The position numbers were made by a program, and so were the translations under genes. From contig OZ239144.1 in the NCBI GenBank assembly GCA_965194505.1, positions 372,001 to 436,000 of the forward strand: 64,000 bases of DNA, given 5' to 3'. Within the stretch, counting starts at the first letter, position 1, and each line of letters starts with the position of its first letter. This document shows, one piece after another, positions 49,804 through 58,124 of the stretch. The DNA is from Hahnella aquatica (GTDB lineage Bacteria > Pseudomonadota > Gammaproteobacteria > Burkholderiales > Burkholderiaceae_A). The notes under the pieces were generated by a model. That model was given only the letters and a program-made list of their open reading frames with translations, made no database searches and was not told the DNA's origin.

Positions 49804-51207
49804 TCAGGCCTTGACCTCAAAGACGCCCATCAGCCCGGAGTTCTGATGCTCGAGCACGTGGCAGTGAATCATCCAACGGCCGGGCTCATCGCCCCGAAGG
49901 GCGATCGAAGTCTTCTCTCCGGGCCGCAGCAGCAAGGTGTCGCGCAGTGGCCCTCGCAATGCCCTGGCCTGCTCGTCAATCTGCTGGAAGACGACCCCAT
50001 GAAAGTGCATGGGGTGTAGCCAGGCGGTCTGGTTGTCCAGGTTGATGCGGATGGTCTCTCCGCGCTCGATGACAAAGAGGGACTCATGATGGCCATGCCC
50101 GTGTTGGTGGTCATGCTCTTTCACGCTCTGCCCGTTGAGGCGCCAGATGGCATCGGGCCTGGCCACGGGGCTTCTCGCACCGCCTTCAATCGGCATGCTC
50201 ACCGTGCGCATGGAGCGGCCGAGGACTGGAGGTGCCACTGGGTTGGCTGCAAGGGCCTGCGGGGCCCCTCGTGGCTTTGCGGGTGCCGAGGTGCCGGCCA
50301 CCTGGATGCTGGCCAGCTTGTAGGCCTGTCGGCCATAGAAGTGGTCTTCAACTCGAAGCCCCCCCTTGGCAGGAATGTCGAGGATGAGGTCGGCCCGCTG
50401 ACCTGGGGCGAGCACCAGGTCTTCCTCCAGCAGGCTCACAGGCGTTGGATGCCCATCGATGGCCACCAGCCAAGGCCTTGCCCCTTTAAAGCGCAGCCCA
50501 AAGATGCGGGCATTGCTTGCTGCGATGAGGCGAAGCCGGATGCGCTGTGGCGATGGAAAGAGAAAGTCGCTCTCGATGCTGCCGTTGATGAGCGTCACAT
50601 TTCCGATGCGGCCCGCATGGGCTGCATCGTGTCGGCTTTGAAAGTCCTTGGTGATCTGGCCGGCGGCATCCACACGTAAATCTGAGAGCACCCAGGTGAG
50701 GTCCTGGTCGACATCGATGGGCTGGGCCTCTTCCACCACGAGTGCGCCAACCAGGCCGCGCCCCAATTGTTCGCTGCTGTTGTAGTGAGGGTGGTACCAG
50801 AATGTGCCCGCGTCGGGACATCGGAATGCGTACTGGAAGTCTGAGCCCGACTCGACAGCAGGCTGTGTGAGGCCGGGCACGCCATCCATGGCGTTGGGCA
50901 GGCGTATGCCGTGCCAATGAATGGTGCTGGGCTCTGGAAGTCGGTTTGCAAAGGCCACCCGCAGCTCGGTGCCTTGTTGGACTCGGATCTCTGGGCCAGG
51001 CAGTTGGCCGTTGAAGGCCCAGACCGCCGTGGGCCCCACCGAGGCAGGGCCAATCTGCAATTGCGTGGGCCGGGCTGATAGGCCAATGGCTGTCACCGCG
51101 CTCGACGGCGTGCCGGAGGTGCCTTGCTGCGCCCGCAGTGGGTCCGAGGGCAGCAGGCAGGACACTGCCGCAGCACCACCAAGTTGAAGAAGGGATCGTC
51201 TTTTCAT
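49804..51207 (-). CDS. multicopper oxidase, Tat-exported
   Basis: A 467-residue three-domain cupredoxin oxidase (CueO/CopA/laccase-like). A twin-arginine signal at the start, MKRRSLLQLGGAAAVSCLLP, gives export to the periplasm; the ATG at 51207 is chosen for this reason (51219 and 51255 are alternatives). Copper ligands are complete: HWHG and HPHY in domain 1, HPMHFHG near the C-terminus and HCHVLEHQNSGLMG at the end. A histidine-rich loop (EHDHQHGHGHHES) precedes domain 3 and may handle extra copper. Probable role: cuprous ion or phenol oxidation and copper tolerance. Divergent from ridA. Confidence 0.9.
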   Translation of the reverse strand: MKRRSLLQLGGAAAVSCLLPSDPLRAQQGTSGTPSSAVTAIGLSARPTQLQIGPASVGPTAVWAFNGQLPGPEIRVQQGTELRVAFANRLPEPSTIHWHGIRLPNAMDGVPGLTQPAVESGSDFQYAFRCPDAGTFWYHPHYNSSEQLGRGLVGALVVEEAQPIDVDQDLTWVLSDLRVDAAGQITKDFQSRHDAAHAGRIGNVTLINGSIESDFLFPSPQRIRLRLIAASNARIFGLRFKGARPWLVAIDGHPTPVSLLEEDLVLAPGQRADLILDIPAKGGLRVEDHFYGRQAYKLASIQVAGTSAPAKPRGAPQALAANPVAPPVLGRSMRTVSMPIEGGARSPVARPDAIWRLNGQSVKEHDHQHGHGHHESLFVIERGETIRINLDNQTAWLHPMHFHGVVFQQIDEQARALRGPLRDTLLLRPGEKTSIALRGDEPGRWMIHCHVLEHQNSGLMGVFEVKA

Positions 51208-51272
51208 GGGGCAGGCCATTGGAGGGGGTCCCGTTATGATGAAGGCCTCTTTCATTTTTGAACATCAAAACC

Positions 51273-51674
51273 ATGTCAACTCGCGAGATTGTCTCCACGG
51301 CGGGCGCGCCTTCGGCCATTGGCACGTATTCTCAGGCGGTTCGGATGGGCCAGACGGTCTGGCTCTCTGGGCAGATTCCGCTGGATCCACAGACCATGAC
51401 CTTGGTGGGCGACAACACACCCGAGGGTGTTGCCCAACAGATTCACCAGGCCTTTCGCAACCTGGCGGCAGTGGCTGAGGCCGCGGGCGGCTCCCTTCAG
51501 CATGCCGTCAAGGTGAATCTCTACCTCACCGACTTGTCGCACTTTGCCAAGGTCAACGAGATCATGGCCACCTATTTCACGCCACCGTATCCCGCACGTG
51601 CGGCGGTCGGGGTGGCAAGTCTGCCCCGGGGTGCTGCCTTCGAGGCTGAGGCGGTGCTGGTCCTGCCAGACTAA
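51273..51674 (+). CDS. ridA: RidA-family reactive intermediate deaminase
   Basis: A 133-residue trimeric enzyme of the YjgF/YER057c/UK114 family that hydrolyses reactive 2-aminoacrylate released by PLP enzymes. Typical segments are GAPSAIGTYSQAVRMGQTVWLSGQIPLDP (about residues 10-38), the catalytic arginine in PPYPARAAVGVASLPRGA and the glutamate in FEAEAVLV. The ATG at 51273 gives MSTREIVS; a TTG at 51258 is in frame but less likely. A TATGAT at 51235-51240 may be its -10. recG follows eight bases after the stop. Confidence 0.92.
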   Translation: MSTREIVSTAGAPSAIGTYSQAVRMGQTVWLSGQIPLDPQTMTLVGDNTPEGVAQQIHQAFRNLAAVAEAAGGSLQHAVKVNLYLTDLSHFAKVNEIMATYFTPPYPARAAVGVASLPRGAAFEAEAVLVLPD

Positions 51675-51681
51675 TCAGCCC

Positions 51682-53727
51682 ATGGCCACGAGCCGAGCCC
51701 CTTGGCCGGAAGGCCTTCGCAAGCTGGGGCTCATGCGCCCCATCGACCTGCTGCTCCACCTGCCGCTTCGCTACGAGGACGAGTCTCAGGTGTGGCCGCT
51801 GGCCCAGGTGGCCGCAGGGCAGTCGGTGCAGGTGCAGGTGCGAGTGGTGCTCGCCAAGGTGGTCTTCAAACCACGCAGAACATTGATGGTGAGTGTGGAG
51901 GACGACACGGCGGAGGCCAGCCTTCGTTTCATCTACTTCAATCAAAGCATGCTGCAGTCCTTCACGCCGGGGCGAGAGATTCGTGTGCTGGGGGAGGCAC
52001 GCCGATCGTTGGCGGGATTGGAATTCATTCACCCCAAGGTGCGGTCGGGCTGGCTCTCGGCGGAGGCGCTCGAGTCGCAGCCCCTGCTGCCGGTCTACCC
52101 GACCACCCAAGGGCTCGCCCAGGCGGTGATCCGTCGCCATGTGGCCCGAGCGCTGCAGACCGACTTGCCCGAGGAATGGCTCTCGCCGCAGACACTGCGG
52201 GAGCTGGGGCTCACGCCTTTGCCCCAAGCCATCGAGCGGCTGCACCGACTTCCTGCGGGCGATGCACAGAGAACCACCCGCGAGGCCATTCTGAGGGCCG
52301 AGGGCGGGGAGTGGGATCGACTGAGGCTCGATGAACTCCTGGCCCAGCAGGTGGCGCTCCAGCATGCTCGCAGTCGTCGTGCCACGAAGCAGGCCCCTGC
52401 ACTGATCGATCGAGCAGGACTTGTCGATCAGCTCATGGCTCGACTGCCCTTTGCGCTCACGGCAGCCCAGTTGTCGGCCTGGCGGGGTGTTCAGGCCGAC
52501 CTCGTGCAGTCACGGCCAGCCCATCGCCTCATTCAGGGGGATGTGGGCAGCGGCAAGACCGTGGTGGCCGCCTTGGCTGCAGCCCAGGCGGTGGGTGCAG
52601 ACCATCAGGTGGCTGTCATGGCCCCCACTGAAATTCTGGCTGCGCAGTTGTTCTCGAAGATGCATGAATGGTTTGAGCCCCTGGGTGTGGCGGTGGTCTT
52701 TCTCAAGGGCGGCCTGCCGGCGGCTGATCGGCGTGGTCGACTCTCGGCCATTGCCTCGGGAGCAGCCCAGGTGGTGGTGGGCACCCACGCCCTGATTCAG
52801 AAGGATGTGGTCTTTCATCGCCTGGGGCTCTCGATCGTGGATGAGCAGCATCGCTTCGGAGTGGCCCAACGGCTGGCCCTGCGGGACGGCAGCCCCCATG
52901 TGCTGGGCATGACGGCCACGCCCATCCCCAGGAGCCTCGCCATGACCTTTCTGGCGGACCTCGACGTGTCGGTCATTGATGCCCGGCCGCCGGGCCGGCA
53001 GCCGATCCGCACACGGCTTTTGTCCCAGTCGCGTCGAGAGGAATTGGTGGAGCGGCTGCTGAGCTTCATTGAGACCGAGGGTCAGGCCTACTGGGTCTGT
53101 CCCATCATTGATGAGCAGACCGATGCAGAGCGTGCCCTGGTCGCACTCACGCAGACGGAGGCCTGGCTGCGGCCCCTGCTCGGTGATCGACTCGCGGTGG
53201 TGCATGGCCGACTGCCGCCGGCCGAGAAGGCCGCCGAGATGGCCCGGTTCGCATCGGGCGAGGCCGCAGTCTTGCTGGCCACCACGGTGATCGAGGTTGG
53301 TGTGGATGTTCCGCAGGCTCGTCTGATGGTGATCGACCATGCCGAGCGATTTGGCCTGGCACAGCTGCACCAATTGCGTGGCCGTGTGGGCCGAGGCCAG
53401 GGCCAGAGCACCTGCATTCTGCTCTTTGAGGAGCCACTCTCGGACTTGGCCCGCGCCAGGCTGCGGGCCCTCTACGAGACCGATGATGGCTTTGAGTTGG
53501 CCAATCGAGACCTGGCCCTGCGAGGTCCAGGCGAACTGTTGGGCGTGCGACAATCAGGCGAACCCAGCCTTCGGCTGAGCGACCTGACCAGAGACCAGCG
53601 GCTGGTGGAATTTTCGGTCGACTGGGGCCGGTCTTATCGGGCCCAGGGGGCCTCCAACCCCACCGCGATTGCAGGCCTGCTCGACCGGTGGGCCTACCGT
53701 GCGGAGCACTATCTAACCAGTTTGTAA
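51682..53727 (+). CDS. recG: ATP-dependent DNA helicase RecG
   Basis: A 681-residue superfamily 2 helicase that remodels stalled forks and branched DNA. The N-terminal wedge/OB domain (about residues 55-150: AAGQSVQVQVRVVLAKVVF; LMVSVEDDTAEASLRFIYFN) is followed by Walker A GDVGSGKT (about residue 288), the DEQH box (VDEQHRFGVAQR) and the C-terminal helicase motifs QLHQLRGRVGRG and GFELANRDLALRGPGELLG. The ATG at 51682 is the family start; the open frame from 51544 is out of frame with ridA. It runs into oxyR after 13 bases. Confidence 0.96.
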   Translation: MATSRAPWPEGLRKLGLMRPIDLLLHLPLRYEDESQVWPLAQVAAGQSVQVQVRVVLAKVVFKPRRTLMVSVEDDTAEASLRFIYFNQSMLQSFTPGREIRVLGEARRSLAGLEFIHPKVRSGWLSAEALESQPLLPVYPTTQGLAQAVIRRHVARALQTDLPEEWLSPQTLRELGLTPLPQAIERLHRLPAGDAQRTTREAILRAEGGEWDRLRLDELLAQQVALQHARSRRATKQAPALIDRAGLVDQLMARLPFALTAAQLSAWRGVQADLVQSRPAHRLIQGDVGSGKTVVAALAAAQAVGADHQVAVMAPTEILAAQLFSKMHEWFEPLGVAVVFLKGGLPAADRRGRLSAIASGAAQVVVGTHALIQKDVVFHRLGLSIVDEQHRFGVAQRLALRDGSPHVLGMTATPIPRSLAMTFLADLDVSVIDARPPGRQPIRTRLLSQSRREELVERLLSFIETEGQAYWVCPIIDEQTDAERALVALTQTEAWLRPLLGDRLAVVHGRLPPAEKAAEMARFASGEAAVLLATTVIEVGVDVPQARLMVIDHAERFGLAQLHQLRGRVGRGQGQSTCILLFEEPLSDLARARLRALYETDDGFELANRDLALRGPGELLGVRQSGEPSLRLSDLTRDQRLVEFSVDWGRSYRAQGASNPTAIAGLLDRWAYRAEHYLTSL

Positions 53728-53740
53728 TGAAGGTGTTGGC

Positions 53741-54709
53741 ATGACCTTAACGGAACTTCGATACATCGTGGCAGTGGCGCGGGAGCGTCACTTTGGGCGG
53801 GCGGCTGAGGCCTGTTTTGTCAGTCAGCCCACCTTGTCGGTCAGCGTGAAGAAGCTCGAGGGTGAACTGGGCGCACAGATCTTTGAACGAGGTGGTTCCG
53901 AGGTGAGCCTCACGCCCATTGGCGAACGGCTGGTCGCACAGGCCCAGCGGGTGCTCGATGAGGTGTCCATGCTGGGGCAGCTCGCAGCCCAGGGCCGTGA
54001 TCCCCTCATGGGCCCGCTCAAGGTTGGCGTGATCTACACCATTGGGCCTTACCTGCTGCCCAGAATCATCAAGCAGCTCATCCGCAAGCATCCAGAGATG
54101 CCCCTCATCCTCTCGGAGAACTACACACTGAAGCTCCTGGAGCAGTTGCGAACGGGCGAGGTGGATGTGGCCATTCTGGCGGAGCCATTTGATGCCAGTG
54201 GTTTGGACATCCTGCCGCTCTACGATGAGGAATTCCTGGTCGCCGTGCCCAAGGGCCATGGCTGGGAGGCGCGGGGCAAGGTGCCACCCGATGAACTCAA
54301 GGCCGAGACCATGCTGCTCCTGGGTGTGGGCCATTGCTTTCGAGACCAGGTCTTGGAGGTCTGCCCCGAGGCTGCAAGGCTCTCGCAGAGTTCAGCCGGC
54401 ATTCAGAAGACCTTCGAAGGAAGCTCCTTGGAGACCATTCGTCACATGGTGGCGTCCGGGCTCGGCATCACCGTACTGCCGAAGATGGCCGTGCTCTCGG
54501 CCCCGGCCGACCCTTTGCTCACCATGCTGCCCTTTGCGGACCCCATCCCCACGCGACGCGTCTCCTTGGTCTGGCGCAAGAGCTTTGCGCGACTCGCAGC
54601 CGTGGAGTGCCTGCGTGACATCGTCATGTCGGTGGATCTTCCTGGCTGCACCAAGCTTGCCCAGCCCTCGAAGGCATCCGGTGCTGCACGCAGCAGGCGG
54701 GCTGCATGA
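53741..54709 (+). CDS. oxyR: hydrogen peroxide sensor OxyR
   Basis: A 322-residue LysR-type regulator. The winged helix-turn-helix occupies about residues 1-60 (FGRAAEACFVSQPTLSVSVKKLE). The redox pair is at Cys199 and Cys208 in GHCFRDQVLEVCPE, the same numbering as E. coli OxyR, so it should form the peroxide-induced disulfide. GAAGGTG upstream serves as ribosome site. The stop overlaps the cysM ATG (ATGA). recG-oxyR adjacency is conserved in Betaproteobacteria. About 15 extra residues at the C-terminus are unremarkable. Confidence 0.95.
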   Translation: MTLTELRYIVAVARERHFGRAAEACFVSQPTLSVSVKKLEGELGAQIFERGGSEVSLTPIGERLVAQAQRVLDEVSMLGQLAAQGRDPLMGPLKVGVIYTIGPYLLPRIIKQLIRKHPEMPLILSENYTLKLLEQLRTGEVDVAILAEPFDASGLDILPLYDEEFLVAVPKGHGWEARGKVPPDELKAETMLLLGVGHCFRDQVLEVCPEAARLSQSSAGIQKTFEGSSLETIRHMVASGLGITVLPKMAVLSAPADPLLTMLPFADPIPTRRVSLVWRKSFARLAAVECLRDIVMSVDLPGCTKLAQPSKASGAARSRRAA

Positions 54710-55614
54710 CCATGTCGATACAGACCATGGCCTCGGTGATTGGCCAGACCCCATTGGTCAGTCTTGCCCGTATTGCGGGCCCGGAACAGGCCGCCCGGGG
54801 CAATCTCATTCTGGGCAAGTTAGAGGGCAACAATCCCGCGGGCTCGGTGAAGGATCGGCCGGCCATGTCCATGATCATGAGGGCCGAGGCGCGCGGCGAA
54901 ATTTCACCGGGCGACACCCTGATCGAGGCCACCAGCGGCAACACCGGCATTGCCCTGGCCATGGCCGCGGCCATCCGAGGCTACCGCATGGTGCTCATCA
55001 TGCCGGACAACCTCTCCTTGGAGCGGCGGCAGTCCATGAAGGCCTATGGGGCCGAGCTCATTCTGGTCACCCAGAAGCAGGGCATGGAGGGCGCACGTGA
55101 CCTGGCGCTTGAGATGGAGGCGCAGGGGCAGGGCAAGGTGCTCAATCAGTTTGCCAACGACGACAACTGGCTCGCCCACTACGAGACCACGGGCCCGGAA
55201 ATTTGGCGCGACACGGCCGGACGCGTGACCCACTTTGTCTCCGCCATGGGCACCACCGGCACGATCACGGGCGTCTCCCGATACCTGAAGGAGCGCAACG
55301 CCGGCATTCAGATCATCGGTGCCCAGCCGGCAGACGGCTCATCGATTCCCGGCATTCGCAAGTGGGCGCCGGCCTATGTGCCGCCCATTCGTGAGAAGGC
55401 TTTCATCGACCAGATTGAAGAGGTCACCCAGGCCGATGCCGAGGACATGGCCCGACGACTGGCAACCGTTGAAGGTCTTTTCTGTGGCCCCTCGGCGGCA
55501 GGTGCCGCCCTCATTGCACTGCGGGTGGCGGCTCAGATGGAGAACGCCACCGTGGTCTTCATTGTGTGTGACCGGGGCGATCGATACCTGTCGATGGGGA
55601 TTTTTCCAGGCTAG
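54706..55614 (+). CDS. cysM: cysteine synthase B
   Basis: A PLP-dependent beta-family enzyme making cysteine (or S-sulfocysteine from thiosulfate) from O-acetylserine; 302 residues. The PLP lysine is K49 in NNPAGSVKDRPA. The phosphate loop reads EATSGNTGIALA, and GTTGTITGVSRYLKE and FCGPSAAGAA are conserved. The shorter length and RPA after the lysine fit CysM better than CysK. It overlaps oxyR by four bases, which suggests coupled expression with the peroxide response. Its last 56 bases overlap the 3' end of the convergent trhO. Confidence 0.93.
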   Translation: MTMSIQTMASVIGQTPLVSLARIAGPEQAARGNLILGKLEGNNPAGSVKDRPAMSMIMRAEARGEISPGDTLIEATSGNTGIALAMAAAIRGYRMVLIMPDNLSLERRQSMKAYGAELILVTQKQGMEGARDLALEMEAQGQGKVLNQFANDDNWLAHYETTGPEIWRDTAGRVTHFVSAMGTTGTITGVSRYLKERNAGIQIIGAQPADGSSIPGIRKWAPAYVPPIREKAFIDQIEEVTQADAEDMARRLATVEGLFCGPSAAGAALIALRVAAQMENATVVFIVCDRGDRYLSMGIFPG

Positions 55615-56341
55615 GCTTCAGGCTTGGGCTGAGGGCCACACGCGAATCGAAGACGAAGCAGTCGCCCACCCAGTGGCGACCGTCGGTCTCCTCGAAATAC
55701 TTCAGAATGCCGCCGTCCAATTGATAGACATGGGCAAGCCCCATCGACTGCATGAAGAGCGCTGCCTTCTCGCAACGGATGCCACCGGTGCAGTAGCTCA
55801 CCACCGTGGCACCCTTGAGGCCGTCTTGGTGCGCACAGACCGCCGCGGGGAATTCCGTGAACTTCTCCAGCCGCCAGTCGATGGCCCCCTCGAAGCGACC
55901 GTGGTCGACCTCGAATCCATTGCGGGTGTCGAGCATGAGAACGGGGCGTCCATCGTCATCGTGGCCCTGGTCGAGCCAGCGGGCCAAGGTCTTCGCGGAG
56001 ATGGCCGGCGCCCGACCACCCCAGGGGGCAATGGTGGGGTGGTTCATTCGAATGATCTCTGCCTTCACCTTGACCTTGAAACGCTTGAACGGCTGGTCAT
56101 CTGACCAGCTGGCCTTGGCCTCAAGGCCCTCAAAGCCAGGGAGTCCACGAAGCAGGTTTAGAAATGCTTGGGCCGCCGCTTCGGGCCCGGCCCAAAAGCC
56201 GTTGAGCCCTTCGGGGCTCAGAAGAATCGTGCCGCGAATGCCAAGTTGATCGCCCTGCACCTTGAGCGCATCCAGGTGGGTGGCAGGCTCTTCGATGGGG
56301 TGGAACTGGTACGCCGCGAGATTAAGAATGGGTGCCTGCAT
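55559..56341 (-). CDS. trhO: tRNA uridine(34) hydroxylase TrhO (rhodanese-like)
   Basis: A 260-residue protein of the TrhO/YceA (UPF0176) family, which hydroxylates tRNA uridine 34 on the way to 5-carboxymethoxyuridine. An N-terminal acylphosphatase-like domain (GIRGTILLSPEGLNGFWAG) is followed by a rhodanese domain (PVLMLDTRNGFEVDHGRFEGAIDW). The catalytic cysteine is in SYCTGGIRCEKAALFMQSMG. DCFVFDSRVAL is the family end motif. The final 19 or so codons lie antisense to the end of cysM. Two TAGGGTTA repeats lie just upstream of the start. Confidence 0.92.
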   Translation of the reverse strand: MQAPILNLAAYQFHPIEEPATHLDALKVQGDQLGIRGTILLSPEGLNGFWAGPEAAAQAFLNLLRGLPGFEGLEAKASWSDDQPFKRFKVKVKAEIIRMNHPTIAPWGGRAPAISAKTLARWLDQGHDDDGRPVLMLDTRNGFEVDHGRFEGAIDWRLEKFTEFPAAVCAHQDGLKGATVVSYCTGGIRCEKAALFMQSMGLAHVYQLDGGILKYFEETDGRHWVGDCFVFDSRVALSPSLKPSLEKSPSTGIDRPGHTQ

Positions 56342-56348
56342 GTCAGCC

Positions 56349-56371
56349 TAGGGTTACAACCATTAGGGTTA
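56349..56371. repeat. direct repeat TAGGGTTA upstream of trhO
   Basis: TAGGGTTA occurs at 56349-56356 and 56364-56371, a 15-base period, immediately before the trhO start. It may be an operator or promoter part for trhO; nothing else supports a function. Confidence 0.3.
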
Positions 56372-56399
56372 ACACAAATGTTCACCCCGCCACTTCCAT

Positions 56400-56489
56400 T
56401 TTACGGTCTTGCCTAGTGGGGGATGGCTGATCAATCTTGATCAGCTTGTGGTTGCGGCGGGGAGAAGATTCTTCCCCGCCGTTTTTTTT
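56400..56489 (+). ncRNA. candidate small RNA ending in an orphan intrinsic terminator
   Basis: On the plus strand, GCTGATCA (56426-56433) pairs perfectly with TGATCAGC (56438-56445). About ten bases later comes a strong intrinsic terminator. No plus-strand gene lies upstream within 840 bases (both flanking genes are on the minus strand), so the terminator must end either an antisense transcript or a small RNA of roughly 90 bases. The 5' end is a guess and no clear promoter was found. It does not resemble 4.5S, 6S or tmRNA. Confidence 0.4.
56456..56489 (+). terminator. intrinsic terminator with no plus-strand gene upstream
   Basis: GGCGGGG (56456-56462) pairs with CCCCGCC (56474-56480), with an inner AGAA/TTCT pairing, and is followed by G and eight T (56482-56489). 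This is a textbook intrinsic terminator in the plus direction. In the minus direction the stem has no T run, so it is a poor terminator for the lipoprotein gene that ends at 56518. Confidence 0.75.
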
Positions 56490-56517
56490 GAATGCCTCAC
56501 GGCAGGGGTTCCAAGCA

Positions 56518-56877
56518 TCACGGCCGCGGCGCCCGCGGGCTTGGCTTGTAGGCCGCACAGTGCTGGTCGTAATAGTTCTGGACGAACTCTCTCTTGATGA
56601 TGCCCCGATTGCTGAGCTTCTTGCCTCGAACAAAGACCACGTTTTCCACGTACTCCTTGAGTTCAATCTTGGTCATCTCGGGGTAGTACCAGCGATAGCG
56701 ACCCTCGAGTGCCTTGGCCCAAGCGTTGTAGTCCTGGTTGGCCCCCTTGGCGGCGGCCGCGCATGTGGCCATGTCGATGGTGCCCATGGGCGATGTGTCC
56801 GGAATGCGCTGGGCTGCTGCGGTCGAGCAGGCTGCCAGGCTGGCCAACATCAGGCTGAGTCCTCTCATGCCATGCAT
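56518..56877 (-). CDS. small predicted lipoprotein of unknown function
   Basis: A 119-residue protein with a lipoprotein signal (MHGMRGLSLMLASLAAC, lipobox LAAC with the cysteine at about residue 17). The mature part has a possible disulfide pair (MATCAAAAKG and YYDQHCAAY) around a helical central region (YRWYYPEMTKIELKEYVENVVF). I do not recognise the family. The ATG at 56877 or 56868 could be the start; longer extension toward the tRNA is unlikely. Confidence 0.65.
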   Translation of the reverse strand: MHGMRGLSLMLASLAACSTAAAQRIPDTSPMGTIDMATCAAAAKGANQDYNAWAKALEGRYRWYYPEMTKIELKEYVENVVFVRGKKLSNRGIIKREFVQNYYDQHCAAYKPSPRAPRP

Positions 56878-56933
56878 GGGTGCGGGGTGTGGTTCATGAA
56901 CTGGTCTGGTCTTGGCTGCTCTTGGATTGGGGC

Positions 56934-57009
56934 TGGCGCCTCCGGCACGAATCGAACGTGCGACCCTCTCCTTAGGAGGGAGATGCTCTATCCACTGAGC
57001 TACGGAGGC
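56934..57009 (-). tRNA. tRNA-Arg (anticodon CCT)
   Basis: On the minus strand a 76-base cloverleaf. Acceptor GCCTCCG pairs with CGGAGGC, and D arm GCTC/GAGC is present. Anticodon stem TCTCC/GGAGA carries loop CTCCTAA, anticodon CCT, decoding AGG. The T arm has CGTTCGATTCG. The CCA end is encoded (complement of 56934-56936). Confidence 0.95.
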
Positions 57010-57035
57010 CAGGCACAACACTTCAGGGTCTATCT

Positions 57036-57041
57036 TAAACT
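57036..57041 (+). promoter_or_regulatory. putative -10 element of dusA (leaderless start)
   Basis: TAAACT ends six bases before the dusA ATG at 57048, without a Shine-Dalgarno in between. The -35 region is weak. It shares the pattern seen before thrB, polA and fkpB. Confidence 0.35.
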
Positions 57042-57047
57042 CGCACC

Positions 57048-58124
57048 ATGACGACGCCCATCCCCGCCGATCCACTCGCACAGGCGCGTCGACTGTCGGT
57101 CGCACCCATGATGGACTGGACAGACCGTCACTGCCGATTCATTCATCGGCTTGTTGCGCCGCAGGCCCTGCTCTACACCGAGATGATCACCACCGGTGCC
57201 ATCCTGCATGGGGATCGGCCCAGGCTGTTGGACTTCAATGGCTCGGAGCATCCCGTGGCCTTGCAGCTCGGTGGCAGCGAGCCGAGCGATCTGGCCCAAG
57301 CGGCTCGCATCGGACAGGACTGGGGGTATGACGAGATCAATTTGAACTGTGGCTGCCCAAGTGAGCGAGTTCAGCGTGGGGCCTTTGGGGCCTGCCTGAT
57401 GCGAGAGCCACAGTTGGTGGCCGACTGTGTGTCGGCCATGCGTGAGTCCGTCTCGGTTCCAGTCACAGTCAAGCACCGAATTGGTGTGGATGCGGAGGAC
57501 GACCTTGATTTCGTGATGCGCTTCGTGGAGGTGCTCGTCTCTGCGGGCTGCGGTGTCTTCATTGTTCATGCCCGCTCGGCCATTCTCAAGGGCTTGTCGC
57601 CCAAAGAGAACCGAGAGATTCCGCCCCTGCGTCCCGATGTGGTGCGATTGCTCAAGCAGGCCTTTCCACAGGCCAGCTTCATTGGGAATGGTGGCCTCAC
57701 CACGTCCGATGAGGCCCTGGCCTGGATGGCGCCGGATGGCGGTCGGCCGGGCGTCGATGGCGTCATGCTGGGCCGTGCGGCCTACCATGACCCCTGGATT
57801 CTTCAGCAACTCTCGCGACGGATTTGGGCGCAAGCCGATGGGCACAGTCCGGTGCCGCGCAGCCGCGAGGACATCTTGCCGGCCTTGGAGGATTACTTTC
57901 AGATGCAACTGGCCAGGGGCGTTCCCGGCAAGGCCATGGGCCGGCACTGGCACGGGCTGCTTCATGGGCAGCCTGGCGCACGTCACTGGCGCCGGGCCAT
58001 CTCCGAGGGTGAGTCGCCAATGACCATTTGGCGACGATATGCCTTGGCCGAGAGCCAATTGGCTGCTGCCACCAGGAGCGAGAGCACCAGCCAGCCGGCG
58101 GCCAGCCACTGCTCTGTGGGCTGA
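57048..58124 (+). CDS. dusA: tRNA-dihydrouridine synthase A
   Basis: A flavin enzyme that reduces uridines 20/20a in the tRNA D loop, 358 residues. The TIM-barrel signatures are LSVAPMMDWTDRHCRF (about residues 16-31), INLNCGCPSERVQRGAFGACLM with the catalytic cysteine (about 96-117), VTVKHRIGVD and FIVHARSAILKGLSPKENR. FIGNGGLTT and DGVMLGRAAYHDPWIL complete the FMN site. The last 47 codons lie antisense to the DUF2069 gene, an unusually long convergent overlap. It starts 38 bases from tRNA-Arg on the opposite strand. Confidence 0.95.
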   Translation: MTTPIPADPLAQARRLSVAPMMDWTDRHCRFIHRLVAPQALLYTEMITTGAILHGDRPRLLDFNGSEHPVALQLGGSEPSDLAQAARIGQDWGYDEINLNCGCPSERVQRGAFGACLMREPQLVADCVSAMRESVSVPVTVKHRIGVDAEDDLDFVMRFVEVLVSAGCGVFIVHARSAILKGLSPKENREIPPLRPDVVRLLKQAFPQASFIGNGGLTTSDEALAWMAPDGGRPGVDGVMLGRAAYHDPWILQQLSRRIWAQADGHSPVPRSREDILPALEDYFQMQLARGVPGKAMGRHWHGLLHGQPGARHWRRAISEGESPMTIWRRYALAESQLAAATRSESTSQPAASHCSVG

